Source: Oscillospiraceae bacterium (lineage in GTDB: Bacteria > Bacillota > Clostridia > Oscillospirales > Acutalibacteraceae). Taken from it: a stretch of 64,000 bases of DNA. The position numbers were made by a program, and so were the translations under genes. Below, piece after piece: positions 50,601 through 61,936 of the stretch; the first letter of the stretch is position 1, and each line of letters starts with the position of its first letter. The notes under the pieces are model-generated. The model did no database searches, had not been told where the DNA came from, and saw nothing but the letters and a program-made list of their open reading frames with translations. The DNA lies in assembly GCA_025757685.1 (NCBI GenBank), contig CP107220.1, positions 397,501 through 461,500 of the forward strand. Direction: 5' to 3'.

Positions 50601-51370
50601 TCGGGCAGGTGCTGGAGGTGCATCTGGGCTATGCCGCCATGGCACTGGGCTGGAAGATGATGACCCCCGTATTTGACGGTGCTCATGAGGACGACATTCG
50701 TGAGTGCCTGAAATTGGCCGGCCTGCGTGAGGACGGTAAGACTACCCTGACCGACGGCCGTACAGGCGAAAAGTTTGATAACCCGGTGACCGTGGGCTAC
50801 ATGTATTACCTGAAGCTCCATCACCTGGTGGATGATAAGATCCATGCCCGTTCCACCGGTCCTTACAGCCTGGTCACCCAGCAGCCTTTGGGTGGTAAAG
50901 CCCAGTTCGGCGGCCAGCGTTTCGGTGAGATGGAGGTTTGGGCACTGGAGGCATACGGCGCTGCTTACACCCTGCAAGAGATCATGACGGTGAAGTCCGA
51001 TGATGTTGTGGGTCGTGTGAAGGCTTATGAGGCCATTGTTAAGGGCGAGAATATCCCCAAGGCAGGCACGCCGGAATCCTTCAAGGTTCTGTTTAAGGAG
51101 CTGCAGGCACTGGGTCTGGATACTCGTGTGTATGACGCCAACGGCGAGGAAGTAGAGCTCAAGCAGGATCTGGACGATGGCACCGGTATTCAGCCTATTG
51201 ATGACAAGGCGTTCACCACCGTCAATGACTTTGACGAGGGCAGCGAGGGCTTTGGCATTGAGAATGCGGAAGAAGCCGGCGAGGAAGCAGGCGCAGACGC
51301 AGCGGATTCGTTTGCAGATTTGTTTGCAAACGCCCTGGACGACGATTCGGACGATGGGGCCGATGCGTAA
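47651..51370 (+). CDS. rpoB: RNA polymerase beta subunit
   Basis: 1239 residues, catalytic-core subunit of RNA polymerase. The N-terminal FAKINEVMQMPNLIEVQKKSYQWF and conserved blocks throughout are intact. The rifampicin region (SSPLSQFMDQNNPLAELTHK then RRLSALGPGGL) has the wild-type residues at the common resistance sites, so sensitivity is expected. The C-terminus has an acidic tail (about 40 residues rich in Asp, Glu, Ala). The ATG at 47651 is preferred over an in-frame GTG at 47639 because GGAGTGA lies 9 bp before it and homologues start here. Confidence 0.98.
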   Translation: MLNVKDVQLGTTTRKSFAKINEVMQMPNLIEVQKKSYQWFLDEGLEEVFRDIGSITDYTGNLVLDFIDYTMDEDPKYTIAQCKARDVTYAKPLKVRARLQNKETGEVKENIIFMGDFPLMTDAGTFVINGAERCIVSQLVRSPGVYYHMDHDKTGKELYTNTVIPNRGAWLEYETDANDLFYVRIDKNRKIFITTFLRALGLGLDHEIIDYFGEDERLVATIEKDTTKNQEEALLEVYKRLRPGEPPTLETAQAHLDGLFFDPHRYDLSRVGRYKYNKKLGMADRLNGQILAEPVISPQGEFLADAGEKIDKIKAMEIEDAGVMFAFVDVDGNKVKVVSNGMVDIKKYVDFDCTPLGIREKVSYAVLAEILEKCGDDEEALKEEIRIKQDDLVPKHITTDDIFATVSYLCNLACGVGTTDDIDHLGNRRIRAVGELLQNQFRIGFTRMERVIRERMTLQAQDDEDAITPQALINIRPVVAAIREFFGSSPLSQFMDQNNPLAELTHKRRLSALGPGGLSRDRAGFEVRDVHYTHYGRMCPIETPEGPNIGLISYLACYSRLNEYGFIEAPYRKVDKETGVVTDEVVYMTADVEDEFVVAQANEPLDEEGHFTNRRVTCRHRDEFLTLPPERVDYMDVSPKMVVSVATAMIPFLENDDANRALMGANMQRQAVPLLKTEAPVVGTGMEYKAAYDSGVVVIAKRGGTVCAVDARTIDIKTASGEIDHYELVKFCGSNQGTCINQRPIVSLHQQVEDGQVIADGPATCNGEVSLGKNALIGFMTWEGYNYEDAVLINEKIVRDDVYTSIHIEEHEVESRDTKLGPEEITRDIPNVGEDALKDLDEDGIIRIGAEVHSGDILVGKVTPKGETELTAEERLLRAIFGEKAREVRDTSMRVPHGEYGIVVDVKVFTRANSDEMSPGVNKVVRVYIAQKRKIQAGDKMAGRHGNKGVVSRVLPQEDMPFLPDGRPLDIVLNPLGVPSRMNIGQVLEVHLGYAAMALGWKMMTPVFDGAHEDDIRECLKLAGLREDGKTTLTDGRTGEKFDNPVTVGYMYYLKLHHLVDDKIHARSTGPYSLVTQQPLGGKAQFGGQRFGEMEVWALEAYGAAYTLQEIMTVKSDDVVGRVKAYEAIVKGENIPKAGTPESFKVLFKELQALGLDTRVYDANGEEVELKQDLDDGTGIQPIDDKAFTTVNDFDEGSEGFGIENAEEAGEEAGADAADSFADLFANALDDDSDDGADA

Positions 51371-51411
51371 ACGCCATTCCGACACTACATTATATATAAA
51401 GGAGTGCTTCC

Positions 51412-55062
<3,651 letters not shown>

Positions 55063-55144
55063 TATAATGCTAAATTGTCGGTGTGCGATTTGCGCTAAAT
55101 CGGCCCAAATCCCATCGAATTTAGCCGAAAATTGACCATTTACC

Positions 55145-55170
55145 GGGGCAGAACCGTAAAGTTCTGCCCC
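55145..55170 (+). terminator. Strong hairpin between rpoC and rpsL
   Basis: GGGGCAGAAC-CGTAAA-GTTCTGCCCC is a perfect 10-bp stem; a T5 run follows only after 10 bases. It may be the rpoBC terminator, an attenuator in the rpsL leader, or both. Confidence 0.5.
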
Positions 55171-55267
55171 AGTAGGTGCGTTTTTGAGCAGAAAATGCAA
55201 ATTTGCTTTGCCAAATTTGTGTTTTGTGCGCAAAAGCGTACAAAATAATTTGAAAGGAGATAAACGA

Positions 55268-55690
55268 TTGCCTACCTTTAACCAACTTGTAAGAACAGGT
55301 CGTAAGACGCTGGAGAAAAAGTCCAAAACACCGGCTCTGCTGAAGGGGCTGAACACCAAGAAGAATGTTATGACCGATAACAATTCTCCCCAGAAGCGCG
55401 GCGTTTGCACCGCAGTCAAGACTGCAACTCCGAAAAAGCCGAACTCTGCACTGCGTAAGATTGCCAGAGTGCGTCTGTCTAACGGCATTGAAGTGTCCGC
55501 TTACATTCCCGGCGTAGGTCACAACCTGCAGGAGCACTCTGTAGTTATGATCCGCGGCGGCCGTGTAAAGGATCTTCCCGGTGTGCGTTACCACATCATT
55601 CGCGGTACTCTTGATACCCAGGGCGTGAACGGCAGAATGCAGGGCCGCTCTAAGTACGGCGCCAAGAGACCGAAGGCTGCTAAGAAATAA
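55268..55690 (+). CDS. rpsL: 30S ribosomal protein S12
   Basis: 140 residues, decoding-centre protein. The family block TPKKPNSALRKIARVRLSNG and GRVKDLPGVRYHIIRGTLD are conserved, with the wild-type lysines whose change gives streptomycin resistance. The start is TTG at 55268: AAAGGAGA ends 7 bp before it and the protein then begins MPTFNQLVRTGR, the normal S12 N-terminus. The frame is open upstream, but that part is leader. TTG may limit S12 synthesis. A 185-bp spacer with no gene separates it from rpsG. Confidence 0.96.
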   Translation: MPTFNQLVRTGRKTLEKKSKTPALLKGLNTKKNVMTDNNSPQKRGVCTAVKTATPKKPNSALRKIARVRLSNGIEVSAYIPGVGHNLQEHSVVMIRGGRVKDLPGVRYHIIRGTLDTQGVNGRMQGRSKYGAKRPKAAKK

Positions 55691-55875
55691 GAGCAGCGCC
55701 GATCCGTTAAGGATCCACCAAGCTCAGCCCGGCTGAGTTTGATCTTCTTGTTTGGAAATCCGGCAAAAGTTTATATACTTTATATAGCTATACAGTGTAT
55801 GACCTTTTTGTTGGCTCCACGGGAAAACTCGAGTACCTATGAACTCATCAATGATAATGAAGGAGGGAAGCGAAG

Positions 55876-56346
55876 ATGCCAAGAAGAGGCCAGATCGCTA
55901 AGCGTGACGTTCTGCCTGATCCGCTGTACAACTCTAAGCTTGTTACACGCCTGATCAACAACGTTATGTACGATGGTAAAAAAGGTGTCGCACAGAAGAT
56001 CGTGTACGACGCTTTCGACATCATCAAAGAAAAGACGGGTAATGATCCCCTGGAAACTTTTGAAGCTGCCATGGAGAATGTTATGCCCGTACTGGAGGTT
56101 AAGGCTCGCCGTGTAGGCGGTGCGACCTACCAGGTACCGCTTGAGGTTCGTCCGGAACGGCGCCAGACCCTGGGTCTGCGCTGGATCACTCTCTATGCGC
56201 GTCAGCGTTCTGAGAGAACCATGAAGGAGCGCCTGGCAGCCGAGATTATGGATGCTACCAATAAGACCGGCGGCGCTGCCAAAAAGTGCGACGATACCCA
56301 TAAGATGGCTGAGGCAAACAAGGCGTTTGCTCATTTCAGATATTAA
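55876..56346 (+). CDS. rpsG: 30S ribosomal protein S7
   Basis: 156 residues, primary 16S rRNA-binding protein of the small-subunit head and usual translational repressor of the str operon. PRRGQIAKRDVLPDPLYNSK at the start and the VEVKARRVGGATYQVPLEVRPERRQTLG-type core are typical. AAGGAGGG precedes the ATG. The 55691-55875 gap upstream contains a small CTCAGCC/GGCTGAG hairpin near 55723 and AT-rich sequence. Confidence 0.97.
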   Translation: MPRRGQIAKRDVLPDPLYNSKLVTRLINNVMYDGKKGVAQKIVYDAFDIIKEKTGNDPLETFEAAMENVMPVLEVKARRVGGATYQVPLEVRPERRQTLGLRWITLYARQRSERTMKERLAAEIMDATNKTGGAAKKCDDTHKMAEANKAFAHFRY

Positions 56347-56372
56347 GCCATTCAGTTTGTTAGGAGGATATT

Positions 56373-58469
56373 ATGCCGAGAAAAGTATCTCTTGAAATGA
56401 CAAGAAATATTGGTATCATGGCGCATATTGATGCTGGTAAAACCACCACCACCGAGCGTATCCTGTATTACACGGGTATTAACCATAAGATCGGTGAGAC
56501 CCATGATGGTACAGCAACCATGGACTGGATGGCGCAGGAGCAGGAGCGCGGTATTACCATTACTTCCGCTGCTACCACTTGCTTCTGGAAGAAGCACAGA
56601 ATCAATATCATCGATACCCCCGGGCATGTGGACTTCACCGTAGAGGTGCAGCGTTCCCTGCGTGTGTTGGACGGTTCCGTTACCGTTCTGTGCGCCAAGG
56701 GTGGCGTTGAGCCCCAGTCTGAGACCGTATGGCGTCAGGCTGACGAGTACCATGTACCGAGAATGATCTATGTCAATAAGATGGACATTATGGGCGCAGA
56801 TTTCTACAATGTACTGGATATGGTCAATGACCGTTTCAAGTGCAATGCTCTGCCCATTCAGTTGCCCATCGGCGCGGAGGACACTTTCCGCGGGATTGTG
56901 GACCTGGTGAATATGGACGCCGAGATCTATTATGACGATCTGGGTAATGATGTTCGCCGTGAGCCCATTCCTGAGGATATGATGGAATTGGCGCAGAAGT
57001 ACCGCGAGCAGCTCATCGAGCATGTCGCAGAGATGGACGACGCGCTGATGGAGAAGTATTTCGCCGGTGAAGAGTTGACTGTTGACGAGATCAAAAAGAC
57101 CATCAGAAAATCTACCATTGCCAACAAGATGGTGCCCATCACCTGCGGTACTTCCTACCGTAACAAGGGTGTACAGCCCCTGCTGGACGCAATCGTAGAT
57201 TATATGCCCGCCCCCACGGATGTTGAGTCCATTAAGGGCGTAAATCCGGACACGGACGAGGAGGAGTATCGTCACTCTTCCGACACAGAGCCTTTTGCTG
57301 CTCTGGCGTTCAAGATCGCTACCGACCCCTTCGTTGGTAAGATCTGCTTCTTCCGTGTATATTCCGGTACCATTGACGCAGGCTCTCCCTGCTACAACTC
57401 TGTAAAGGGTCATAAGGAGAGAATGGGTCGTATTCTGCAGATGCACTCCAATCACCGTGAGGATATTCCCACCTGCTACGCCGGCGACATCGCTGCTGCC
57501 GTAGGTCTGAAGAACACCACCACCGGTGATACCCTGTGTGACGAGGATCATCCCATTGTTCTGGAGTCCATGAACTTCCCGGATCCCGTGATCCGTGTTG
57601 CCATTGAGCCTAAGACCAAGGCCGGTCAGGAAAAGATGGGCCTGGGTCTTGCTAAGTTGGCAGAAGAGGACCCCACCTTTAAGGCTTACACCGATGAAGA
57701 GACAGGTCAGACCATCATCGCCGGCATGGGCGAGCTGCACTTGGAGATCATCGTTGACCGTCTGATGCGTGAGTTCAAGGTAGAGGCCAATGTTGGCGCT
57801 CCCCAGGTGGCTTACAAAGAGACCATCACCAAGGAAGCGGCTTCCGATACCAAGTATAAGCGTCAGTCCGGCGGTAGCGGCCAGTACGGTCACTGTAAGA
57901 TCCGCATTATGCCCAACATTGATCCGGAGACCGGTGTCGGCAAGGGCTATGAATTCGTGAACCAGATTGTCGGCGGTTCCATCCCCAAGGAGTATATCCC
58001 TGCGGTAGACGCCGGTATTCAGGGCGCTATGAAGAGCGGTATTCTGGCAGGCTACAATGTGGTAGATGTTCGCGTAGAGCTGTACGACGGTTCTTACCAC
58101 GAGGTTGACTCCTCTGAGATGGCCTTTAAGATCGCCGGTTCTATGGCATTTAAGGACGCTGCCAAGAAGGCCGGTCCCATCATTCTGGAGCCGATGATGA
58201 AGGTTGTTGTTATCGTTCCTGAGGAATACATGGGCGATGTAATCGGCGACCTGAACTCCCGCCGTGGCCAGATCCAGGGCATGGAGGACCGCAACGGTGC
58301 AAAGCAGATTAATGCTCGCGTACCGCTGTCTGAGATGTTTGGCTATGTAAACGACCTGCGTTCCAAGACCCAGGGCCGTGGCCAGTACACCATGGAGCCG
58401 GACGGCTATGAGCCTGTTCCCAAGTCCATTTCTGAGAGCATTATCAGCGAGCGCGCCAAAAAAGACTGA
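56373..58469 (+). CDS. fusA: Elongation factor G
   Basis: 698-residue translocation GTPase. G1 AHIDAGKTTTTERILYYTG (17-35), switch II DTPGHVDF and NKMD are intact; domains II-V follow, ending with the domain IV/V segments of standard EF-G (QSGGSGQYGHCKIRI, GRGQYTMEPDGYEPVP). It lies 26 bp after rpsG with AGGAGG. Confidence 0.98.
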   Translation: MPRKVSLEMTRNIGIMAHIDAGKTTTTERILYYTGINHKIGETHDGTATMDWMAQEQERGITITSAATTCFWKKHRINIIDTPGHVDFTVEVQRSLRVLDGSVTVLCAKGGVEPQSETVWRQADEYHVPRMIYVNKMDIMGADFYNVLDMVNDRFKCNALPIQLPIGAEDTFRGIVDLVNMDAEIYYDDLGNDVRREPIPEDMMELAQKYREQLIEHVAEMDDALMEKYFAGEELTVDEIKKTIRKSTIANKMVPITCGTSYRNKGVQPLLDAIVDYMPAPTDVESIKGVNPDTDEEEYRHSSDTEPFAALAFKIATDPFVGKICFFRVYSGTIDAGSPCYNSVKGHKERMGRILQMHSNHREDIPTCYAGDIAAAVGLKNTTTGDTLCDEDHPIVLESMNFPDPVIRVAIEPKTKAGQEKMGLGLAKLAEEDPTFKAYTDEETGQTIIAGMGELHLEIIVDRLMREFKVEANVGAPQVAYKETITKEAASDTKYKRQSGGSGQYGHCKIRIMPNIDPETGVGKGYEFVNQIVGGSIPKEYIPAVDAGIQGAMKSGILAGYNVVDVRVELYDGSYHEVDSSEMAFKIAGSMAFKDAAKKAGPIILEPMMKVVVIVPEEYMGDVIGDLNSRRGQIQGMEDRNGAKQINARVPLSEMFGYVNDLRSKTQGRGQYTMEPDGYEPVPKSISESIISERAKKD

Positions 58470-58495
58470 TAATTCGATAAATCAATAAAAAATGC

Positions 58496-58524
58496 TTGCT
58501 ATTTTTATTCGATTTTGATAGAAT
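58496..58524 (+). promoter_or_regulatory. Predicted tuf promoter
   Basis: TTGCTA (58496-58501), 17 bp, TAGAAT (58519-58524), in the 100-bp gap between fusA and tuf. Confidence 0.6.
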
Positions 58525-58569
58525 AGCAATGACAATTGACTATTGTAAATTCTTAAGGAGGAAATTCCA

Positions 58570-59763
58570 ATGGCAAAAGAACATTTTAACAGAACCAAAC
58601 CCCATGTTAACATTGGTACGATCGGCCATGTTGACCATGGTAAGACCACTCTGACCGCAGCTATCACCAAGTACCTTGCAAACAAGGGCTATGCAAAGTT
58701 CGAGGACTATGCAGATATCGATAAGGCTCCGGAAGAGAGAGAGCGTGGTATCACAATCAACACCGCTCACGTTGAGTATGAGACCGACAAGCGCCACTAT
58801 GCACACGTGGACTGCCCCGGCCATGCTGACTACATTAAGAACATGATCACCGGTGCTGCGCAGATGGATGGCGCTATCCTGGTTATCGCTGCTACCGATG
58901 GCCCCATGGCGCAGACCAAGGAGCATCTGTTGCTGGCTCGTCAGGTAGGCGTGCCCGCAATCATCGTTTTCCTGAACAAGACCGACCAAGTGGACGATCC
59001 TGAGCTGCTTGAGCTGGTTGAGATGGAAGTTCGTGAGACCCTGGCTGAGTATGGCTTTGATGAGGATTGCCCCATCATCAAGGGTTCCGCACTGAAGGCT
59101 CTGGAAGCATCTTCCAACGACGATCCTGCTTGCGAGTGCATCAAAGAGCTGATGGACGCTGTTGACGAGTATATCCCCACTCCGGACCGTAAGGCTGACC
59201 TGCCTTTCCTGATGCCCGTAGAGGATGTGTTCACCATCACCGGTCGTGGTACCGTTGCTACCGGCCGTGTGGAGAGAGGCCAGCTGAAGACCGGCGAGGA
59301 AGTTGAGATCGTTGGTCTGAAGGACGAGAGCTCCAAGACCGTTTGCACCGGTATTGAGATGTTCCGTAAGATTCTGGACTATGCTGAGGCCGGCGACAAC
59401 ATCGGCTGCCTGCTGCGTGGTGTTCAGAGATCCGACATCGAGCGTGGTCAGGTTCTGGCTAAGCCCGGTTCCATTCATCCGCACACTGAGTTCACCGGTC
59501 AGGTGTATGTACTGACCAAGGAAGAGGGCGGTCGTCATACTCCCTTCTTCAACAACTATCGTCCCCAGTTCTATTTCAGAACCACCGACGTTACCGGCGT
59601 GATCACCCTGCCCGAGGGCACTGAGATGTGCATGCCTGGCGATAACGTAAACATGGATGTTAAGCTGATCACCCCCATCGCTATTGAAGAGGGTCTGCGC
59701 TTCGCTATCCGTGAGGGCGGCCGTACCGTTGGTTCCGGCGTTGTTACCGCTATCAAGGAGTAA
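58570..59763 (+). CDS. tuf: Elongation factor Tu
   Basis: 397-residue GTPase that delivers aminoacyl-tRNA to the ribosome. G1 GHVDHGKT (19-26), switch II DCPGHADYIKNMITGAAQMD and NKTD are complete, and domains II and III are of normal length. The kirromycin-contact and C-terminal residues look standard. Strong AAGGAGG. It has its own promoter and terminator. Confidence 0.98.
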   Translation: MAKEHFNRTKPHVNIGTIGHVDHGKTTLTAAITKYLANKGYAKFEDYADIDKAPEERERGITINTAHVEYETDKRHYAHVDCPGHADYIKNMITGAAQMDGAILVIAATDGPMAQTKEHLLLARQVGVPAIIVFLNKTDQVDDPELLELVEMEVRETLAEYGFDEDCPIIKGSALKALEASSNDDPACECIKELMDAVDEYIPTPDRKADLPFLMPVEDVFTITGRGTVATGRVERGQLKTGEEVEIVGLKDESSKTVCTGIEMFRKILDYAEAGDNIGCLLRGVQRSDIERGQVLAKPGSIHPHTEFTGQVYVLTKEEGGRHTPFFNNYRPQFYFRTTDVTGVITLPEGTEMCMPGDNVNMDVKLITPIAIEEGLRFAIREGGRTVGSGVVTAIKE

Positions 59764-59784
59764 TTCCCAGAATTACAGAATCTA

Positions 59785-59816
59785 AAAAAGAGCAAGTCTT
59801 CGGACTTGCTCTTTTT
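59785..59816 (+). terminator. Intrinsic terminator after tuf
   Basis: AAAAGAGCAAGTC-TTCG-GACTTGCTCTTTTT: perfect stem with a stable TTCG tetraloop and T-run. Confidence 0.95.
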
Positions 59817-59945
59817 GCATTGATAGCTATAGGAAAGTAGGGCTCAGATTTGTCCTTTTATTAGCAAACTTGGTTTTGAACCCATTTCAACGGCTAACTG
59901 ATTGCGCGGCATTCGTTGGTGCTATCATTTATTGTCCGCTATTTG

Positions 59946-60320
59946 GTACTCAAGACGGATCCGCTTGCGCTGAGCGTTGACAGCCGCGGCGGCAAGACTG
60001 TATAATGGTTTTAAGGCAAAGAAGATGCCGTCAGCGAGATGATCTTTGACTTCATCAGTGGTGAAGCCAGCACGCAGGAGGGCGGCGATAAGTTCGCCAA
60101 GTGGCTGGCGGAAGATACTGACCTGACCCAAAAAGAAAAGAAGTCCGTTATCGAAAAGATCAAGGACTTCTTTACAAAGCGGCTGGACAGCACCCCGGAA
60201 CACACGGTGCGTGACGAGTACGCTCAGGAGGTTTTGGACACGCTGCGGGGTATGGCAATCACGCTGTCCGATGAGCAAAAGGCAGAGACAGCTTACCATC
60301 ATGATCGGTATGGGAATGAC
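59946..60320 (+). pseudogene. Relic of a phage/ICE polyvalent protein
   Basis: One reading frame gives VLKTDPLALSVDSRGGKTV, a TAA (60003), two codons, another TAA (60012), then GKEDAVSEMIFDFISGEAST and a helical stretch with LAEDTDLTQKEKKSVIEKIKDFF. The two halves are clearly one former protein: both are in frame and read like the large multi-domain polyvalent proteins of prophages and conjugative elements. Neither end is complete. An open stretch from 60039 to 60407 remains, but it has no ribosome binding site and its last 25 codons are not protein-like. Confidence 0.6.
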
Positions 60321-60451
60321 CTGCTTTTTCTGTATTTTGTATCAAAAAGTACTGCAATAAGTGCTGCAACGCCAAAAATTTTCTGTTTTCTCTTGCTTTT
60401 TGTGTAAGCGAAAATTTGGCTTAACTAAGCCGAAAATAAAAAGCAAAAGAA

Positions 60452-60479
60452 AAAAGGACAGCCGAAAAGCTGTCCTTTT
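60452..60479. terminator. Bidirectional terminator beside tRNA-Pro
   Basis: AAAAGGACAGC-CGAAAA-GCTGTCCTTTT, immediately 3' of the minus-strand tRNA gene. Confidence 0.8.
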
Positions 60480-60554
60480 GGTCGGAGTGACAAGACTTGA
60501 ACTTGCGGCCCCTAGACCCCCAGTCTAGTGCGCTACCAACTGCGCCACACCCCG
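60479..60554 (-). tRNA. tRNA-Pro (GGG)
   Basis: A 76-nt cloverleaf on the minus strand. The acceptor CGGGGTG pairs with CACTCCG (one G-U). The D-loop reads GCGCAGTTGGTAGCGC, the anticodon stem CTAGA/TCTAG encloses CTGGGGG with anticodon GGG, and the T-arm contains TTCAAGT. Discriminator A and an encoded CCA (60479-60481) complete it. Confidence 0.93.
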
Positions 60555-60611
60555 ATTGCTTAAACACTATACCATAAAATGCGCTATATTGCAAGCCTTT
60601 TTTGCGAATGG

Positions 60612-60640
60612 TTGCATTTTTTTTGCAAAAGGACTATACT
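60612..60640 (+). promoter_or_regulatory. Predicted promoter of the CinA-like gene
   Basis: TTGCAT (60612-60617), 17 bp, TATACT (60635-60640). Confidence 0.6.
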
Positions 60641-60668
60641 AATTACAGATTGAACAAGAGGTGATGAA

Positions 60669-61136
60669 ATGGCGTTGGAAGAACAAGTGGTGGATCGGCT
60701 GATCCACTTGGGATATACCGTTTCATTTGCAGAGTCTTGCACCGGCGGGCTGTGCTGCGGCACGCTGGTTAATGTAGCCAATGCGTCCAAGGTGCTGAAT
60801 GCCAGCTTTGTAACCTATGCCAATGCGGCGAAAATTCGTTTTTTGGGCGTGGAGGCGGACACGATCTTGAATTATGGCGTAGTCAGCGAGCAGGTGGCGG
60901 CGCAAATGGCACGGGGCGTGGCCAGGACGGCGGAGAGCGATGTGGGCGTTGGCATCACCGGTATTGCCGGCCCCGGTGGCGGCACAGCTAAAAAGCCGGT
61001 GGGTACGGTTTGCTTCGGCTTTTGCGTGCAGGATCAGGTGCAGACCTATACTTGCCAATTTGGCAATTTGGGTCGCAACCGGGTGCGCGAGTCTGCTGTG
61101 AAATTCGTTTTTTCAAAATTGCTGGAGATTTTGTAA
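60669..61136 (+). CDS. CinA C-terminal family nicotinamide-nucleotide amidohydrolase
   Basis: 155-residue stand-alone form of the CinA C-terminal (PncC) domain, which deamidates nicotinamide mononucleotide to nicotinate mononucleotide in NAD salvage. The motifs VSFAESCTGGLCCGTL (about 18-33) with the catalytic Ser/Lys-type site, YGVVSEQVAAQMA and GITGIAGPGGGTAKKPVGTV (about 98-117) are intact. AGAGGTG is 8 bp before the ATG. Confidence 0.92.
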   Translation: MALEEQVVDRLIHLGYTVSFAESCTGGLCCGTLVNVANASKVLNASFVTYANAAKIRFLGVEADTILNYGVVSEQVAAQMARGVARTAESDVGVGITGIAGPGGGTAKKPVGTVCFGFCVQDQVQTYTCQFGNLGRNRVRESAVKFVFSKLLEIL

Positions 61137-61183
61137 GACCGGCAGTGCGGTTTTGTTTTTGCGTGGGAGTTGCGATTTTTCTC

Positions 61184-61212
61184 TTGATTTTCTCCGCGAA
61201 ATATAGTATAAT
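61184..61212 (+). promoter_or_regulatory. Predicted tRNA-Thr promoter
   Basis: TTGATT (61184-61189), 17 bp, TATAAT (61207-61212), about 30 bp before the tRNA. Confidence 0.65.
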
Positions 61213-61241
61213 CTTAGCCGTGCTGCAACGCAGCACGTTAT

Positions 61242-61317
61242 GCTGATATGGCTCAGTTGGTAGAGCAGCGCATTCGTAATGCGCAGGTCGTCGGTTCGAG
61301 TCCGACTATCAGCTCCA
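61242..61317 (+). tRNA. tRNA-Thr (CGT)
   Basis: A 76-nt cloverleaf. Acceptor GCTGATA pairs with TATCAGC, the D-arm is GGCTCAGTTGGTAGAGC, the anticodon stem GCGCA/TGCGC encloses TTCGTAA with anticodon CGT, and the T-arm contains GGTTCGAGTCC. Discriminator T and encoded CCA follow. An integrase relic lies 115 bp downstream, consistent with past integration at this tRNA. Confidence 0.95.
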
Positions 61318-61320
61318 AAA

Positions 61321-61354
61321 CCTGCGTAAACACGGCGTTTTCGCAGGCTTTTTC
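61321..61354 (+). terminator. Terminator after tRNA-Thr
   Basis: CCTGCG ... CGCAGG followed by CTTTTTC; the loop is 15 bases. Confidence 0.65.
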
Positions 61355-61392
61355 TTTTTCTGAAATGCATTTCAAAATTCAATATGCAACAA

Positions 61393-61426
61393 AAAATCTC
61401 ACTCTTTTTTACGGAGTGAGATTTTG
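61393..61426. terminator. Bidirectional terminator next to the integrase relic
   Basis: AAAATCTCACTC and GAGTGAGATTTT pair around a 9-base loop. On the minus strand it follows the integrase relic. Confidence 0.75.
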
Positions 61427-61431
61427 TTCGT

Positions 61432-61705
61432 TTATTCGATTTTTCGCTCAAGACCATCTATTGACCATTTATGAATTTGTTGCGTACCGCCGAGTAAATT
61501 TCCCATTGCGTTTGCAACATTCTCTTGCATGGAATCCGTCACATGCATATAGGTGTTCATTGTAAAGCCGGCGTCTGTGTGACCAAGCATGTGCGATACG
61601 GTTTTATGTCCATTCCTTGTTCAAGGGATAAGGTTGCAAAGCTGTGTCGTAAATCATAAAAGCGTATTCACGGCACGCCCGCTCTGTCTTTCACTTGCGT
61701 CCTAT
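61432..61705 (-). pseudogene. Tyrosine integrase C-terminal relic
   Basis: The minus strand encodes the catalytic end of a phage/ICE integrase in pieces. RAGVP, a TGA (61668-61670), then IRFYDLRHSFATLSLEQGMDIK (with the Arg-His-xx-Arg-type box reduced to its RHS part), then a shift near 61602, apparently one missing A in an A-run, then TVSHMLGHTDAGFTMNTYMH with the HxLGH and catalytic Tyr motifs, and a tail to a TAA at 61432-61434. The N-terminal half of the integrase is absent. It points at the tRNA-Thr gene, the usual layout of a tRNA-integrated element. Confidence 0.8.
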
Positions 61706-61884
61706 TTTTCGGCAATAGGATTAACTTCTTTATTCCTGCTGTAAAGAGAAGCAAACGGACTTCAGCCAATTTGCACATGAAATAGATAACAGAGAAAATT
61801 GCATTTTGTTTTAGATCCTGCGTATTCTTTATGAGTCGGGAGAAGGGTGTGTGATTTTTCCTATTTCTATGGGGCAGTACAGTG
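61706..61884. other. Degenerate spacer with no recognised feature
   Basis: AT-rich sequence between the integrase relic and the mannosidase promoter. No intact gene or RNA was seen; it is probably residue of the deleted element. Confidence 0.4.
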
Positions 61885-61913
61885 TTGCAATCCCCTGAAA
61901 ATAATGATACAAT
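61885..61913 (+). promoter_or_regulatory. Predicted promoter of the alpha-mannosidase gene
   Basis: TTGCAA (61885-61890), 17 bp, TACAAT (61908-61913), 24 bp before the start codon. Confidence 0.65.
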
Positions 61914-61936
61914 GACCACATAAGGGGGGACTTCCA

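Noticed and set aside
48371..51385. 1004-codon open frame antisense to rpoB
   Set aside because: It mirrors a highly conserved gene. Long antisense frames arise because TTA, CTA and TCA codons are rare in the sense gene. There is no ribosome binding site and no domain.
56352..58100. 582-codon open frame antisense to fusA
   Set aside because: Shadow of a conserved translation factor gene; no start signal.
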